From Sthenelais limicola (lineage: Eukaryota; Annelida; Polychaeta; Phyllodocida; Sigalionidae), in assembly GCA_942159475.1 (NCBI GenBank), contig OW804098.1:8822773-8886772 (forward strand): a stretch of DNA of 64,000 bases. Direction: 5' to 3'. Each line of letters starts with the position of its first letter. Positions within the stretch are counted from its first letter, which is position 1. A program made the position numbers and the translations under genes. The notes under the pieces were generated by a model. The model had not been told where the DNA came from and made no database searches. It saw only the letters and a list, made by a program, of their open reading frames with translations. Shown piece by piece: positions 36,013 to 48,560 of the stretch.

Positions 36013-38000
36013 TTATGGGCTGATTCCCTATCATCAACACCAGAGAGTAAAATGCTAGCAACTGCAAGGTTATCTAGCCCGAAAACATTTATACAAATAC
36101 AGATATTTGTATCTAACATGTAATCTAAAATGTAAAGATATAAATGTTTAGAAGGTCCATTCGTGTTACTGTTGTTGATTTTGTATGCACTTGGAAAGAA
36201 AGTTTCTTATAAAATCACTTCTGTTTCAGCCAAAACCATGTATAAGGCCTTCATTAATATCACTGCAGAACCCTGATAATTAGCAAATTTAAAAGGTGGG
36301 AAATAACTTTGACAAGTGAGAAGGTGGTTCATGGTACTGGCCCTATAAAGCTTAGACAAATGCCAGACTACTGTCTTTCCAATACAAGTTGATTCATAAT
36401 TAAAAGAATTAAGTCCCTAAGTGCACCTGTTGCTTGGGGGAAATTATTTGAATTATAGGCATTTTGTATGTAGTATTAAGTAACCATGGTAACCTTAACA
36501 AGTTCTCAACCAAAACAATACTCCTAGTGGCCATTTCAAAGTCTCCCAAGACAAGGATCGCATACAACAATGAGGTGAGGCCAAAATCCCAACTCTATGC
36601 TATTTTTTATATCATATTCGTTATGCTTTTATAAGGTCAATTCTTAGAACAACCCTCTAACAATTGACTGCTAGGCTCAGAATTTCAATGCTTTCATGTA
36701 CATTTAATATGTTGTGAATGAGTGTGATGCTTTCAAAAGTGCAATATTTCCTGAGTCATACTCCCTATAAAGCCTGATTTTTCATTTATTAGTTACATTA
36801 AATGACCTTGACCATGGGGATTGAGATCAAATTGCTGGTTCAAAATGAGAGGCCCATCATAGGTCATGTGTGTGCAAAAAAATGAAAATTTTATTTTCCA
36901 TAGATCCAAACATATGAATCAAATGGTTAAACAAAATTGATTCTACCTAATTTTGGTGACCTTGAACTTTGACCTTCAATTTTGGCATGTTCCATCATCT
37001 TGATGTTTGTAGACTTTTAGTATGTTAATAAGGGGCACTCAAAGTACCAAAATTGTTGAAAAACCTATCTAAATTTATTCTAGGTTGAACCTTATTTCTA
37101 CTGATATTAAAAGATTGGGGTCTCATCACTCTAAATGTGTCACAATATAAGATTTTGGGCAAAATATGACTGGTATGGTTAGCTCTTGGCTTTGGTTTGA
37201 AGTCTATGGGATTTTCAAAGCCTTTTGCAGGTTTGATATAATTAAGATTTTCACCGATGAACCCCAATTGAATTTACACAACCTGTACTACTTATGTAAC
37301 GACCTAAGAAAAAGTATTTACTGCCATTTTTAGAGTCATATCTAGTCTTATTTTTAGACTAGACAGTTCCCTGTATGGACACTTTCCAGAAACTCACTCC
37401 CTAGTTAAAGCTGCATTCCCAGCTAAAGCGACCCAAAAATATTTTCTTCGGTTTTTTCTTTCCTTTATTCTCAGTACTGTAGAATGGCAGATTCTAAAAG
37501 AGAATGTAACGAGCATTAGATCTGGGATATCTTATAGTCACAAGTTTTTTACGGTGTTGAGAATCCACGAGGAAGGAAGGAAGGAAGTAACCAACGTTTC
37601 TATTAGTGACATTAAGCAATCACTACCTATCTCTGCTGAACGCTAACCACACCTATTGGGTCCAGACGTAGGTAGGTAAGGCCAAATGAGATTAAACATA
37701 TGAGTTTCCCTGTCCTTATCAACCACGGCTACCTTCAGTCAGTCATGACGGCAATAAACAGGCACGGCTGCCTGTCACGGGAGAAGTAACGCTCCCTGGC
37801 GAGTAAATAATGGCTGGTACAATGCAACTTTTATACGACTAAATTCACGATTTCAGACATAATTTTTTTCTACTAGTACAGAAATGCATAGTTTGTTCAC
37901 TAATGACATAGGGGCGGGCCATGTTGATAGGTATGGACTCGACCTAAGATTGGTGGTTCTTACGTCGACAACCTCCCTATCTCCCTTATCTCACCTCATC
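36013..38000. other. 2-kb intergenic stretch, no gene recognised
   Basis: AT-rich. An open minus-strand stretch at 37025-37267 lacks known motifs or splice support. GAAGGAAGGAAGGAAG at 37571 is a simple repeat. Confidence 0.4.
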
Positions 38001-38057
38001 TACCTATGCACAAAGAGCGTAAAATTTAATATAGTATTTACGCTCTTTGCTATGCAT
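38001..38057. repeat. Short hairpin
   Basis: TATGCACAAAGAGCGTAAA is inverted as TTTACGCTCTTTGCTATGCA, with a loop of about 12 bases. CCTATCTCC/GGAGATAGG words outside it may extend the pairing. Confidence 0.6.
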
Positions 38058-38714
38058 AACCTAACATAGTGACCTGGTTAAGCGGAGATAGGTTAGGGTG
38101 GAGGAGGATAGGTTGGTTGCTTAATATCACTATTATCAGATACTTTAAAGTATGACATCACAAATGACATGACATTATCCCGAATTGCCGGATCGCACGC
38201 ACGGTTATGGTTAACATTATATGGTAGGATTTCACTCTATAGTGTTGTGTACAACCACTCGGTATGATATAAAAATAAAGAAAATGAAGTATAGTTTATA
38301 TTTCCTCGTATTTCCTGAGATTCTCATGAATTCATGGCTTTTTCTAGATTATTTCTACTTTGTTTTTTCCAGTGGCAATCTAGATCAAATGGAATTAATA
38401 GTGCAATTAGTTGGCTTCTTCATATACCTATCTAGCCAGTGTTATCCTTACATTCAATTCCAAAAGGATTCCCAAAGTTTAAGATGATAGAGGGTCAAAC
38501 TGAAAAAAGTGGGATTTCGGTGGGTCCTCTAAATAATTATTTTGGTAGAAAATGAAACTATACACCAAGAAGAACAGGTCAAAATCCTTTATTAGTCTAT
38601 CTGGGTGACCTTTGGATGGGTCTGGATTGAGTAGACCACTAAATAGACAACTTCATTTTTTTTACGGAAATTAGCTGAGAATGCAGCTTCATTGAAATAT
38701 TCTATTGTAACTTC

Positions 38715-40055
38715 ACTAGCAAATACCCGTGCTATGCACAGGATTTCCTAGTGGGACAGTGGGGCCCACATCCTCATCTCTCCTTGTTCCCTCTCCCACT
38801 ATCTTTCTCTTTCAAGTTGTCTCTATAACTTAGTATCTTCATACCACAATAATGTGATGCTTTTTTTGGTCACTGTTCAGTGTTGTGCTGTTGTTGTGTC
38901 CCCTGTTCCTGTCCCTGTCCCAATCCCTCTCCCACTCCCTCTCCCATTCCATCTTTCATTGTGAGGTAATTAGTGGGTGGGTTCCCCCCGATCGACTTCA
39001 AAAACCATCACAAACAATAGTTTATGAACTGATTCAACTCTGAGTATATTGTAAAGAAATCTAAGGGTTTTTGCCCATAGGTTCAGTGTTGTAGGAAGTA
39101 AGACCAGAAGTTGGATGTAGCAGAAGTTCATCAGGTTCATCCCAGGCAGGAGTGACTCAGAGAGTGCCTCAAGCTTCCCCCTTCCGTTTATTTATAGTCC
39201 GATAAATCCTTAATTAATACATAGAATCAGCCCCAGGAATTATTCCACTGCTCAACCCCCTTCTCTAATTGGGTGAGGGAGAGGAGATCCTTCTTGCCGA
39301 TGTGCTGACCTCCGCTCCCCATGCAAAGATCATGAGCTGTGCATGTGCAGGGTTGGATCCCTCCCCTCAGCCGTCCCCCTCCCACCCCTTACTCTTAGAT
39401 CCCAAGGCTTGTGCCTGCCCTTCCCTCTTACCCCTTCCCCCCTCCTTCTTGATTAACCCAGAGCAGTGGATACAGTAATTAGGTCGGGCTGGGTGGAGGG
39501 GTCAGCTCTGAGTAGCTCGTCCTCCCTCCCCTCCTGGCCAGGCCATGAGTGGCGTGCATGTCTGACCATGATCAGGGCTAAATGGGTTAGGGTTTCAACC
39601 CAAAGAATGATATTCTTTACAATATATTGGTAATGGAAATCAGCAACTTTGTAATGTATTTCATGGCACTTATGAATCAAAGCAATATGTGCTTGGATGA
39701 CAGGAAAAATGCCATACTCACTAAGGAGGTTTCCTTTCGGTGGAAATACAACTCCCATCCCATAGTGAAGCAATGATGTGCCCGTTCATGACATCATGCT
39801 TTGGGTGACCCAGAAACCTGGTGATGGGGCACTGATAGGTTTGTTTTCAGGCAGTGCTGGGGGCCCTGGATGGGGGTGCTCAATGTAAACCCATTTTTAA
39901 CCCCTTTCCAACCCTAATTTGTTAATGAAACATAGTGGAATGGTTCGGCACCATTTTTGGCAATGTGCATGTTAAATATAATGGAGATCTGGCCAGCGGT
40001 TTCAGAGAAGATACCGGTTTAAGGCTCCAAACCCTTATTTTATTAATATAGAGAT
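38715..40055 (+). mobile_element. Possible retroelement-derived segment (ACTAGCAAATACCCGTGC head)
   Basis: The head motif ACTAGCAAATACCCGTGC and the tail TTATTTTATTAATATAGAG resemble the ends of repeats common in invertebrates. The interior has CT-rich runs and no convincing ORF. Borders and class are uncertain. Confidence 0.35.
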
Positions 40056-40589
40056 TATCCCTATGTCTACCTCTCGTTATATGAATTTCAAATTACATTT
40101 TAAATACGTTCATGTGCTTTGAATGCAAACATGTCTTCTATGCCTCTTACCTCTACTGAGTTTTTAGCTTTCAATGTCACACTGCAAGTAATTATAAATG
40201 TCTTCATAGAAAACAAACAGGTGGGTGCGACTAGGTGGCAGCCCAAACCGCCCTTTATTAAAGTGGCACTTGCCAATCGCAGATTTCATTTATGAGAGTT
40301 TGGTCAAAGATATATTAATTGAATACGATAAAACCTCCTTTACGCTATGGCTTACTGGATTGATCATATAAATCCATAATTATTTGAAATGTATTTTCCG
40401 AATCTTCCTGTTTAAAATTATTTTGGTCTGCCAGACCAAAATATCCCTCATACAGTGTGGCCGTTACGCAAGTACCAATGACGCATGCACATTCCGTGAC
40501 GGCCGTCATTGACGCATTGTCCTAGGGAACGTCATGATGTAAACAAAGCTTTACCGTAACTTCTCTCTCTCTCTCACTGATATAGCAAT

Positions 40590-40710
40590 AATACCCGAGG
40601 TTTTGGATGGTCTGGGTGGTCTATAGCCTGGTGGACAATTCGAGGGGCGTTAGCCCCGAGAATTTCCACCAGGCAATAGACCACCCAGACCATCCAAAAC
40701 CGAGGGTATT
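40590..40710. repeat. 121-bp near-perfect palindrome
   Basis: AATACCCGAGGTTTTGGATG at the left is inverted to the right end ...CATCCAAAACCGAGGGTATT. Pairing continues to the centre GGGGCGTTAGCCCC, a stem of about 57 bp with few mismatches. A weaker outer pair (GACCCGATTTGGTCAGATTC and GAATCTGACCAAACCTGGTC) follows at 40731-40892. Confidence 0.85.
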
Positions 40711-41034
40711 AGTGCTTTTAGACCCGATTTGGTCAGATTCGACTGAGGGCTATTAAGAAAAAAAGATTCACCGACCTCTAGACCTTTTATTTACCAGTTC
40801 TTTCGAGGTCTATAACCCCCGGAAGTTGCCGGAAGTGATTGCCATGGTCTATTGTGAAAAAATACACCCCAGAATCTGACCAAACCTGGTCTAAATGTGC
40901 ATAATGTGTATTTGATCTGCCAAAGCCTTTGGGATGCATACCTTATCGAAAATAGGCTCATTGAAAGTATTCTATAGATGTTTATAGGTTAAAACAGATA
41001 CCCTAGCTCTTTAATTTTGTTATGATTACAAGCT

Positions 41035-41119
41035 GGGCCCATTCGAAGATCCTAGGTCACACTGGGAAAATGTATCACCCAGCTGAAATAAAATCTTTAA
41101 AAAAAAAAAAAAAAAAATA
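41035..41119 (+). mobile_element. Retroposon 3' end with poly(A)
   Basis: CCCAGCTGAAATAAAATC followed by about 20 A. Looks like the processed 3' end of a LINE or SINE; its 5' limit is unclear. Confidence 0.5.
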
Positions 41120-41794
41120 CAACAAATAGATAGGCTAGCTACAGATAGAAGCAAGGTTGCTGATGCGGAGGGCTGCGTCAATTTTGTGCGACGTTGTCTT
41201 CTCCGTGCATCATTCTGACGCAGTAAGTACTGCAGTTTCAAATGAAACCATGTCAGGCCTTTGCCGTGGTCATCTCACATTGGCTAATCGGAATAAAAAG
41301 CAACCCAAGATAGATAAGAACATTTGGAACTAAGTTTGAGAACACCTGACATAGCTTGAATCAAATTCTTGTTATATTATGCATAAATCCCAATCTTCAT
41401 TCTCAGCGATCTTAGCCACTTTGAATAACGTAATAAACGTAATAAAGAAAAAATAAGAAAAAAAAAGAGAGAAAATTTTATATTCATTCTGGTCTGTATC
41501 CGTTGAAGACCAGAAGCAATATGGCGGCTTGTCTGTCCGTCGTCCCGGCGACTCCCGCCAAGGTCAAGGGATTACTTCCAGTCCTGGACATATACCACTG
41601 TATAGGTCTTCAACATATATATAGTCAGTCATATAATTATAGTATGCGTTTGATATGTCTAGCTTAACAAGTAACAAATACAATGACAGAATACAGAAAT
41701 CTATCAGTAAAGAGATAAGGATCGGCGACCAGGGCTTGAATTTATTTGCTAATGTAAAAATATTGATTGTCACCTTGTGTTTTTACAACTACAT

Positions 41795-42019
41795 GGGACA
41801 GATTTTCAGAAAATGTACAATTCACCTTCACCAATCCTCACAAATAACCCACACTTAAGACTTAAATCAGCTTCAAAATGCACTTGAACTGATACTTTAA
41901 ATCAATGCGATACCAAATATACTCAGATATACCTGGTATTCTTCATTTTCCAGCCTTGTTTAGCAGAACTTCCTAAATATGTAGAGCTGCCAATTGTACA
42001 TTTTCTGAAAACTTGACCC
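41795..42019. mobile_element. MITE family A copy 8
   Basis: Left end GGGACAGATTTTCAG, right end AAAACTTGACCC; flanks ACAT and ACGT. Confidence 0.75.
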
Positions 42020-42198
42020 ACGTATGTATGTTCACGTATGTGAAAATGCCTTTAGTAGAACAGAAACATGTGTAATGTTGACTCAAATGTACCATTTTTA
42101 CTTGTGTTATTCTAGTATAGAAAAGGTTAACGTAGACGTTAAAGATGAAAAGATAACAATACAGGGACAAGCTTACTAGATCAAAATAACAAGTATAT

Positions 42199-42433
42199 GG
42201 GTCAGATTTTCAGAAAATATACAATTCAACTTCGCCAATCCTCTCAAATAACACAAATTTCAGACAAAAATAAAGTTCAAAATACAGTTCAACCTAACCA
42301 AACACATTGCTAGAATCAATGCAATGCCAAATATACTTGAATTTACCTAATATTGACCAAATTGCAGCCTAATTTAACAGAATTTACTAAATGTGTAGTA
42401 CTGCCAATTGTACATTTTCTGAAAATCTGACCC
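42199..42433. mobile_element. MITE family A copy 9
   Basis: Standard ends; flanks ATAT and ACAT. Confidence 0.8.
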
Positions 42434-44056
42434 ACATAGGCCTATGTAGTTTAAAGCCTGTTAATATTGTTTGACAAAATCAAAATCGATGATGTTGGAC
42501 ACATTGTGTTCAGATATGACTCAGAAATAAACGGGCAAGGCAAAAGCTTTCCCCAACCGTAATATTGGGCTTGATTTAATAACACTCAGATACAATAGCG
42601 ATCAAATAATGCATGACTTCATGCAACTCTTCAAGAATGCCGGAAGAAATGAACCCTTGTTAGTCTCATAATGGTATGTTGACCAATTTGTCTTCCTCTC
42701 ATTATAATAATGCTAGCAATAAAAACAAAAAACAAAAAAGTTGTGCAACATGCCCCTGGTCCTGAGAAATAATTGATATGGGCCTGGAAACGCCTGGAAT
42801 TTCTTCTGACTAAAGCACAGAGACCTTGAAACATGAACTACTGTCCTAGATGCTGAGATAAGGGTAAAGGTGTCCACCATGTGAAAAACGTCCAGAAATC
42901 TTACCCGCGAGTATTTTTGGTTGGTGTTACTTACTGATTTTTTCTGTTTTTGAGTGTTGGGGTTTCTTATTTCAAGGGAAATAGACCCATCCACCCACCC
43001 TAGCTCTCTCTATCCCTCCTACCTACAATATCCATTTGATTTAGTGTTAAATACCGTAGACGTACACACCACAACGTGCTGTGTACGCTACGCTACCCGC
43101 CCTATAAATACATGTTGTCAACATGCCTGTGAGCGTGGGTGTTATGTAATGGTGGCAGTGGCTAGTACTGAAGCTATGTAAACACGTTGTGTACTAGAGT
43201 GGAGGAGGTCCGAGAGGGGTGGGAGTCAAAACAAATTGGACGCCACTTTTTATATTTAAAATTGCTACTTTCCTGTACCATATTACACATAAGTTGTCCC
43301 ATAAAAAGGCATCAGGAGGAACACGACTTGCCTTACAGACAATGTAATGGTACCCATTTACATGGGAATACATAGAAAACAGGGCTATACGTACAAGTCT
43401 TGTATAAGAGGGAAATGACACTGATTATTTGGGCAATGTAAGGAGGTTTAGAAGTGGGCTGATGCCGCCCTCTAGAGGGCGGGTTGGTTGCTCAAAGTCC
43501 AGAATTATACCCACGATTGGAGCTCTTTTTTATAACTGAAAAAAAATACTTATCATATCTACGATACCTTCACAGTTGAGAATGTATATTTAAGACTCAT
43601 AACACTGTTGTAACTGTTATAACTGATTATACATAGCCCCAGTTCATTTCCCCGAGAGAAATACTATGCACTATAAACAGACCAATACAAGTCTTTTAAC
43701 ACTGTGATCACACCAATCAAGAAAACCGCTTTGCCTATTTTTAAACCGCTTTACCTCATCATTGGGGACATTGTGTTTCAGTATGTATATAGCTCTGACA
43801 TGTATGAAAATAATCATCAGAGATCATCATCAATATTAGATCATATGGAATTCATCAATAATGTCATCATGACAGTGGTTTCTTTGAGAAAACAAGTTTT
43901 CAATTCTGATAGTGATGAGGTAACGCCAAGGTAATGATGAGTGTAAAGCGACTGAATGATTTCTGTGACACACAATCACGCTACAGCCATCTTCCCTAAA
44001 AATCATAATAGCATTTCCTCACATTTTACTTTCATGTAGCGTAATTAATAATTACC
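42434..44056. other. 1.6-kb intergenic stretch, no gene recognised
   Basis: No splice-supported exon. It contains a 20-bp palindrome, GCCGCCCTCTAGAGGGCGGG, near 43466. Confidence 0.4.
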
Positions 44057-44110
44057 ACCTGATGAAGGGTTAATCTTAGCCCGAAAGCTAGTGTAATAAA
44101 GAATTGAAAC
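44057..44110 (+). other. CTGATGA...GAAA stem-loop motif followed by AATAAAGAATTG
   Basis: CCTGATGAAGGGTTAATCTTAGCCCGAAAGC: GGGTTA pairs with TAGCCC between CTGATGA and GAAA, the hammerhead core layout, but an extra A follows CTGATGA and no matching stem I/III was found. Hammerhead-like motifs are known in Penelope-like elements. Probably a degraded element end. Confidence 0.3.
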
Positions 44111-44633
44111 CATAAATTAGGGATTTTTTCCTACCCAAAATAACACCACCACTAAGACAACCAGGATACTCGATATAAAAGCGACTATCTACCTACCTCG
44201 ATACATCTTAATAATTACCTAGTCTGAAGGCAGTAGGGTGGGTAGACTGCCTATATGGCGACACCGGGATATCCTTGTACTACTGCCACTAAAAATGAAT
44301 TAAAGAAAACAACAAGAAAACTGCACCCGATACTTGTCCTTCCGTGATATAACCTATACGGTTGAGCAACTTGACACATCAGGAGCAGTCTGTCCGTGGG
44401 ATCCCATCGGGTTTGCAAGGAATCAACATTACTAAGGTGAGCTTTATCTTATTTAAAAATACGGCACTTTGCATGCAACGGCTTGGATAAGATTCAAAGT
44501 CTCTAACCAGGATAATAGTAGGGAGACGTAATACCTAGAGCTGTATTATTATGTTCTTTATACTTATCTAGATATCCATGATTTTGAACGAGAAATATTG
44601 AAGTCAACGTCATTTTTGTTGCCATACGTAACT

Positions 44634-44868
44634 GGGTAAGATTTTCAGAAAATGTACAATTGGCCTTCACCAATCCTCTCAAATAACCCACATTTAAGAC
44701 AGAAATGAGCTTCAAAATGCAGTCTGATATAACAGAACTGATACTGAAAATCAATGCGATCCCAATTATACTCAAATATATCCATTATTCATAATTTTTC
44801 AGTCTAATTTAGCTGAAGTTCCTTAATGGTTAGAGCAGCCAATTGTACATTTTTTGAAAATCTGAGCC
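44634..44868. mobile_element. MITE family A copy 10, between 22-bp direct repeats
   Basis: Ends GGGTAAGATTTTCAG and GAAAATCTGAGCC (degraded). TTTTGTTGCCATACGTAACT lies before it and TTTTGTTGCCAGACGTAACT after it. Confidence 0.75.
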
Positions 44869-45022
44869 TTTTGTTGCCAGACGTAACTGGGACAGTAACA
44901 CGTTACACTTCCTTTTCATGACATAAATGTACATGACTATTATGCAGGGTTTCCCCCAAAAAAGACGATTAATTGGTTGTACGTGATCTTTCCAGAGCTG
45001 GGGAAACCAAATATACCTATAT

Positions 45023-45262
45023 GGGACAGATTGTCAGAAAATGTACAATTGGCAGCTGCACAGATTTAGTAAATTCTGCTAAAATTTAATAGGCTGCAAT
45101 TTTGTCAATACTAGATAAATTCGAGTATATTTAGCACTGCATTGATTCTAGCAATCTGTTTGGTTAGGTTGAACTGTATTTTGAACTTTATTTTCGTCTG
45201 AAATTCGGGTTATGTGAGAGGATTGGCGAAGTTGAATTGTACATTTTCTTATAATCTGACCC
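45023..45262. mobile_element. MITE family A copy 11
   Basis: Left end GGGACAGATTGTCAG; ATAT on both sides. Confidence 0.8.
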
Positions 45263-45373
45263 ATATATAGTACGTATACCACCAGGTTCATGTGTATGTT
45301 CATTTTCTCATCAGGTTACCATATATATCTCACTATATATATAAGGCCCACTCCATTCTAAAATTTCTTATAA

Positions 45374-45608
45374 GGATCACATTTGCAGAAAATGTACAAT
45401 TCACATTCACCAATCCTCTCAAATAACCCAAATTTCAGACAAAAATAAAGCTTAAAATAGATTTCAACCTAGCAAAACAGATTGCCAGAATCAATGCAAT
45501 GCCGAATATACTCGAATTTACCTAGTATTGACCAAATTGCAGCCTAATGTAGCAGAATTGAGTAAATGTGTACAGCTGGTAATTGTACATTTTCTGAAAG
45601 TCTGACCC
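45374..45608. mobile_element. MITE family A copy 12
   Basis: Degraded left end (GGATCACATTTGCAG), intact right end; ATAA on both sides. Confidence 0.75.
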
Positions 45609-45807
45609 ATAAGGGACATATCCTGCGTTATTTTCCCATTGATAATAGACAATTTTAACTGGACCGTGATGTAAAGGAATATATTATGGAAGTAGTGAAT
45701 AATGGTGTATTTTTATACCATCTCGATCAGAGGTTCCCATCCAAATACAGCTAGAATAATATAGTTAATTGCGTAGTATCAGCCTCGAGCTAAGGCGAAA
45801 TACATGT

Positions 45808-46038
45808 GGGTCAGATTTTCAGAAAATGTAAATTCGCCTTCACCAATCCTCTCAAATAAGCCACATTTAGGACAGAAATGAGCTTCAAAATGCTGTTTAA
45901 CATAACAGAACTGATACTTTAAATCAATGCAATACCAAATATACTCAGATATACGTATTCTTCATTTTTCAGCCTAATTTAGGAGAATTCCCTAAATGTG
46001 TAGAGCTGCCAATTGTACATTTTCTGAAAATCTGACCC
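45808..46038. mobile_element. MITE family A copy 13, between about 65-bp direct repeats
   Basis: Standard ends. 45743-45807 and 46039-46101 are copies of one another (AAATACAG ... CCTCGAGCTAAGGCGAAATA), far longer than a 4-bp target duplication. Confidence 0.8.
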
Positions 46039-46249
46039 AAATACAGACAATAATATAATTAATTGCATATTATCAGCCTCGAGCTAAGGCGAAATACATG
46101 TATCGGTAAGAAAGTTAAAGAAGCTATACAATGCATTGTCCAACCCCATTTCAAACCACACCTATTTGAATAAATATGTAAATTATAATGCTATTGTGAA
46201 GTATGTGCCTGCCTGATAGTCTTGGATGATATTCATGCCTTTATGTAAT

Positions 46250-46600
46250 AGGGGATTTGCATAGCCGCCATTTTGAATCTAAATTCACCTGGAATTATGG
46301 GACTAATGGTAGAGTATAAAATCTATAGAAAACATGTCATGTTCAGCATGGACTATCTATCAATGCTCTAATGTCAATATCCATGTGTTATACATGTGTT
46401 TCCATATAAACACAGGTCCCCATCTTTCCCATCATGCATTTGGTTTTCATAGATCATTTATACAAGCTAAGATATTGGTGAAAACATTCTGGCAATTTTG
46501 GATAACAATTTGCCAAATATTAATTGTATATCAGATTTCATCAGAATTCGTCCCAGAATGCAGTGTGATAGACATGTGCAGGGGCACATGCAACTCCCCT
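46250..46600 (+). mobile_element. Repeat family M copy 2
   Basis: Left end AGGGGATTTGCATAGCC, right end ATGCAACTCCCCT, imperfect inverted termini. Shares CATGATGGGAAAGATG (inverse) and GGAATTATGGGACTAATGG with copies at about 2505-3056 and 55365-55706. TA may be duplicated. Confidence 0.65.
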
Positions 46601-46625
46601 ATTATTAACAATGCAGTCCAGACTA

Positions 46626-47007
46626 TAGTCTGTCCGAAAAGTAGTTGACACGTGATTCCTTAGTCCCTTTAAGGGGAGGGAAAAGTGGGAGATTTGTTAT
46701 TTCTATTTATGACAAGGACCTGTCAACCCTTTGCCCAGTGAGTCGCTCTGTGCAATCAACCATGGAGAAACAGGGCCCGTATAACCAGCTCTTTCTTCCT
46801 TTTAAGCAAAACAACAGCTGCTGCACATGGAACAGAGGCAGTGCAATACATCACAGCTGTATATTTGGCCATGGTCAGTCACAAACGGCCATGGTTGGTC
46901 GCAAATGGCGATTCAGGGGGCAAAGGTTTGAAGTCAAAAATCACCCACTTTTCCCTCCTCTTAAACAGCCTAAGGAATCACGTGTCAACTACTTTTCGGA
47001 CAGACTA
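46626..47007. mobile_element. Mariner-like MITE with about 40-bp inverted ends
   Basis: TAGTCTGTCCGAAAAGTAGT...CACGTGATTCC at the left is inverted at the right (GGAATCACGTGTCAAC...GGACAGACTA), flanked by TA. Further pairing (GGGAAAAGTGGG with CCCACTTTTCCC) deepens the stem. The long open frame through it has no transposase motifs. Confidence 0.75.
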
Positions 47008-47294
47008 TATGCATCCTCTATAATACCCTTAACTAATGGGATTATATTAAAAGTCTGATTTAAACGTAACAAGAATTCTTTGGATGTCGCAGAAAAAATC
47101 TTAACTTAAAAATAGATGTTACGTAGGCCTACACAATTTTAAAAACTGGAGTGGATTAGAACAGATTATTACACATGTCATGCGCACAAATGTATTGATT
47201 ATGCAATATCATGAAACAATAATATGTAAAATTATATTATTAATGATGCGTCATAACAGGATAGTATGCATGATAATTGCATTGGTATTTATAT

Positions 47295-47784
47295 GTGATG
47301 TGTTCCATGAAAATGAGTCATAAGTCGCAAAATTCCTGTTTTTCAAAGTGATGTATTCACAAGTTTCTTCTTTTTTTTAAACATTTTTATTTCAAGAGAC
47401 AAATACCAACAAGTTGGTACGTTTCATGATGTCTTTGTGTGAATGTTTTTTCTATTGCGGTGCTTAACGCTGTCGATGGCATGAACACAAGTACCAACTT
47501 CAAGACAGTGTATTAAATATATTTATGCATCTCTATGTTAATCTTATAGAGTACATTTAATACTTTACTAGTTATTACCCCCAAGAATTAGTGCAAAGTT
47601 TTTTTCCACAAACGAAAATATCAAAGTTAAAACGTATAAAATATAGAAATACTTATTAGCCTCTTATTTCGGTCCTAGTGTTTACTATCATTGGAATCGT
47701 CTTGATCTTATCTTTTCAAATATATGGTGATATCTCAAAATCCATATTTTGCGACTTATGACTCATTCTCCTAAAACGGATCAC
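47295..47784. mobile_element. MITE family B copy
   Basis: Left GTGATGTGTTCCATG, right GGATCAC, ATAT on both sides. About 80 bases longer than the 10990 copy because of an insert near 47365-47425. Confidence 0.75.
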
Positions 47785-47949
47785 ATATAATACAACCAGT
47801 ATGAATAAATTACGGAACTAACAAACAAGATTTGGCTTCTCTATTGTAAGAGGCCCAAACACTATTTCTATAAAACCGCAGAATCCCTTTCATGTTTATA
47901 TTATATATATAAATAACTTTATTTCCGTTTTTGTAATAATGTTGGTTAT

Positions 47950-48175
47950 GGGTCAGATTTTCAGAAAATGTACAATTGGCAGCTGTACACATACAAATTA
48001 GACTGCAATTTGGTCAATACTAGGTGAATTCGAGTATATATATTCGGCATTGCATTGATTCTAGCAATCTGTTTGGTTAGGTTGAACTGTATTTTGAACT
48101 TTATTTTCGTCTGAAATTTGGGTTATTTGAGAGGATAGGGGAAGGCCAATTGTACATTTTCTGAAAATCTGACCC
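47950..48175. mobile_element. MITE family A copy 14
   Basis: Standard ends; flanks TTAT and TTAC. Confidence 0.8.
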
Positions 48176-48429
48176 TTACACGGAAAACTTGGCGAGAAAC
48201 AACTTCTGTATGGCATACGTACAGATCTACCAGAAGTGCCATTTGAAAAATAAGATGAAAATAAAAATACAGCGAGTACAACAATCTCAACAAATACCGT
48301 AACAACAACTTAGTGGCTAAGATACAATGATGAATTCGCATTTAATTCCCGGGTTACAAGAATAGAATATTTTGTTCGTTTTTTCGCTTGGAAAAAGCCA
48401 TGACAACAGCTGTATAAATGCTTAAGCAA

Positions 48430-48560
48430 ATGTATACATATTATTATTATCAACTTTTATTATGACACAAAGTATACATAATCGGGCAAGACTCTCTAAG
48501 AATAGATCTTCCTGGGTACCCTTAAAACAAGTAAAATCAGGGTATAAATATATATAGCTA
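48430..48560 (-). mobile_element. LINE 3' end, minus strand
   Basis: Minus-strand reading ends in CATAATAAAAGTTGATAATA with ATA repeats after an AAGGGTACCCAGGAAGATC block, typical of CR1/L2-like 3' ends. No ORF remains beside it. 48561-49793 shows nothing I recognise. Confidence 0.5.

Noticed and set aside
46645..47058. 137-codon open frame on the + strand
   Set aside because: It runs across a mariner-like MITE with long inverted ends and has no protein motifs.
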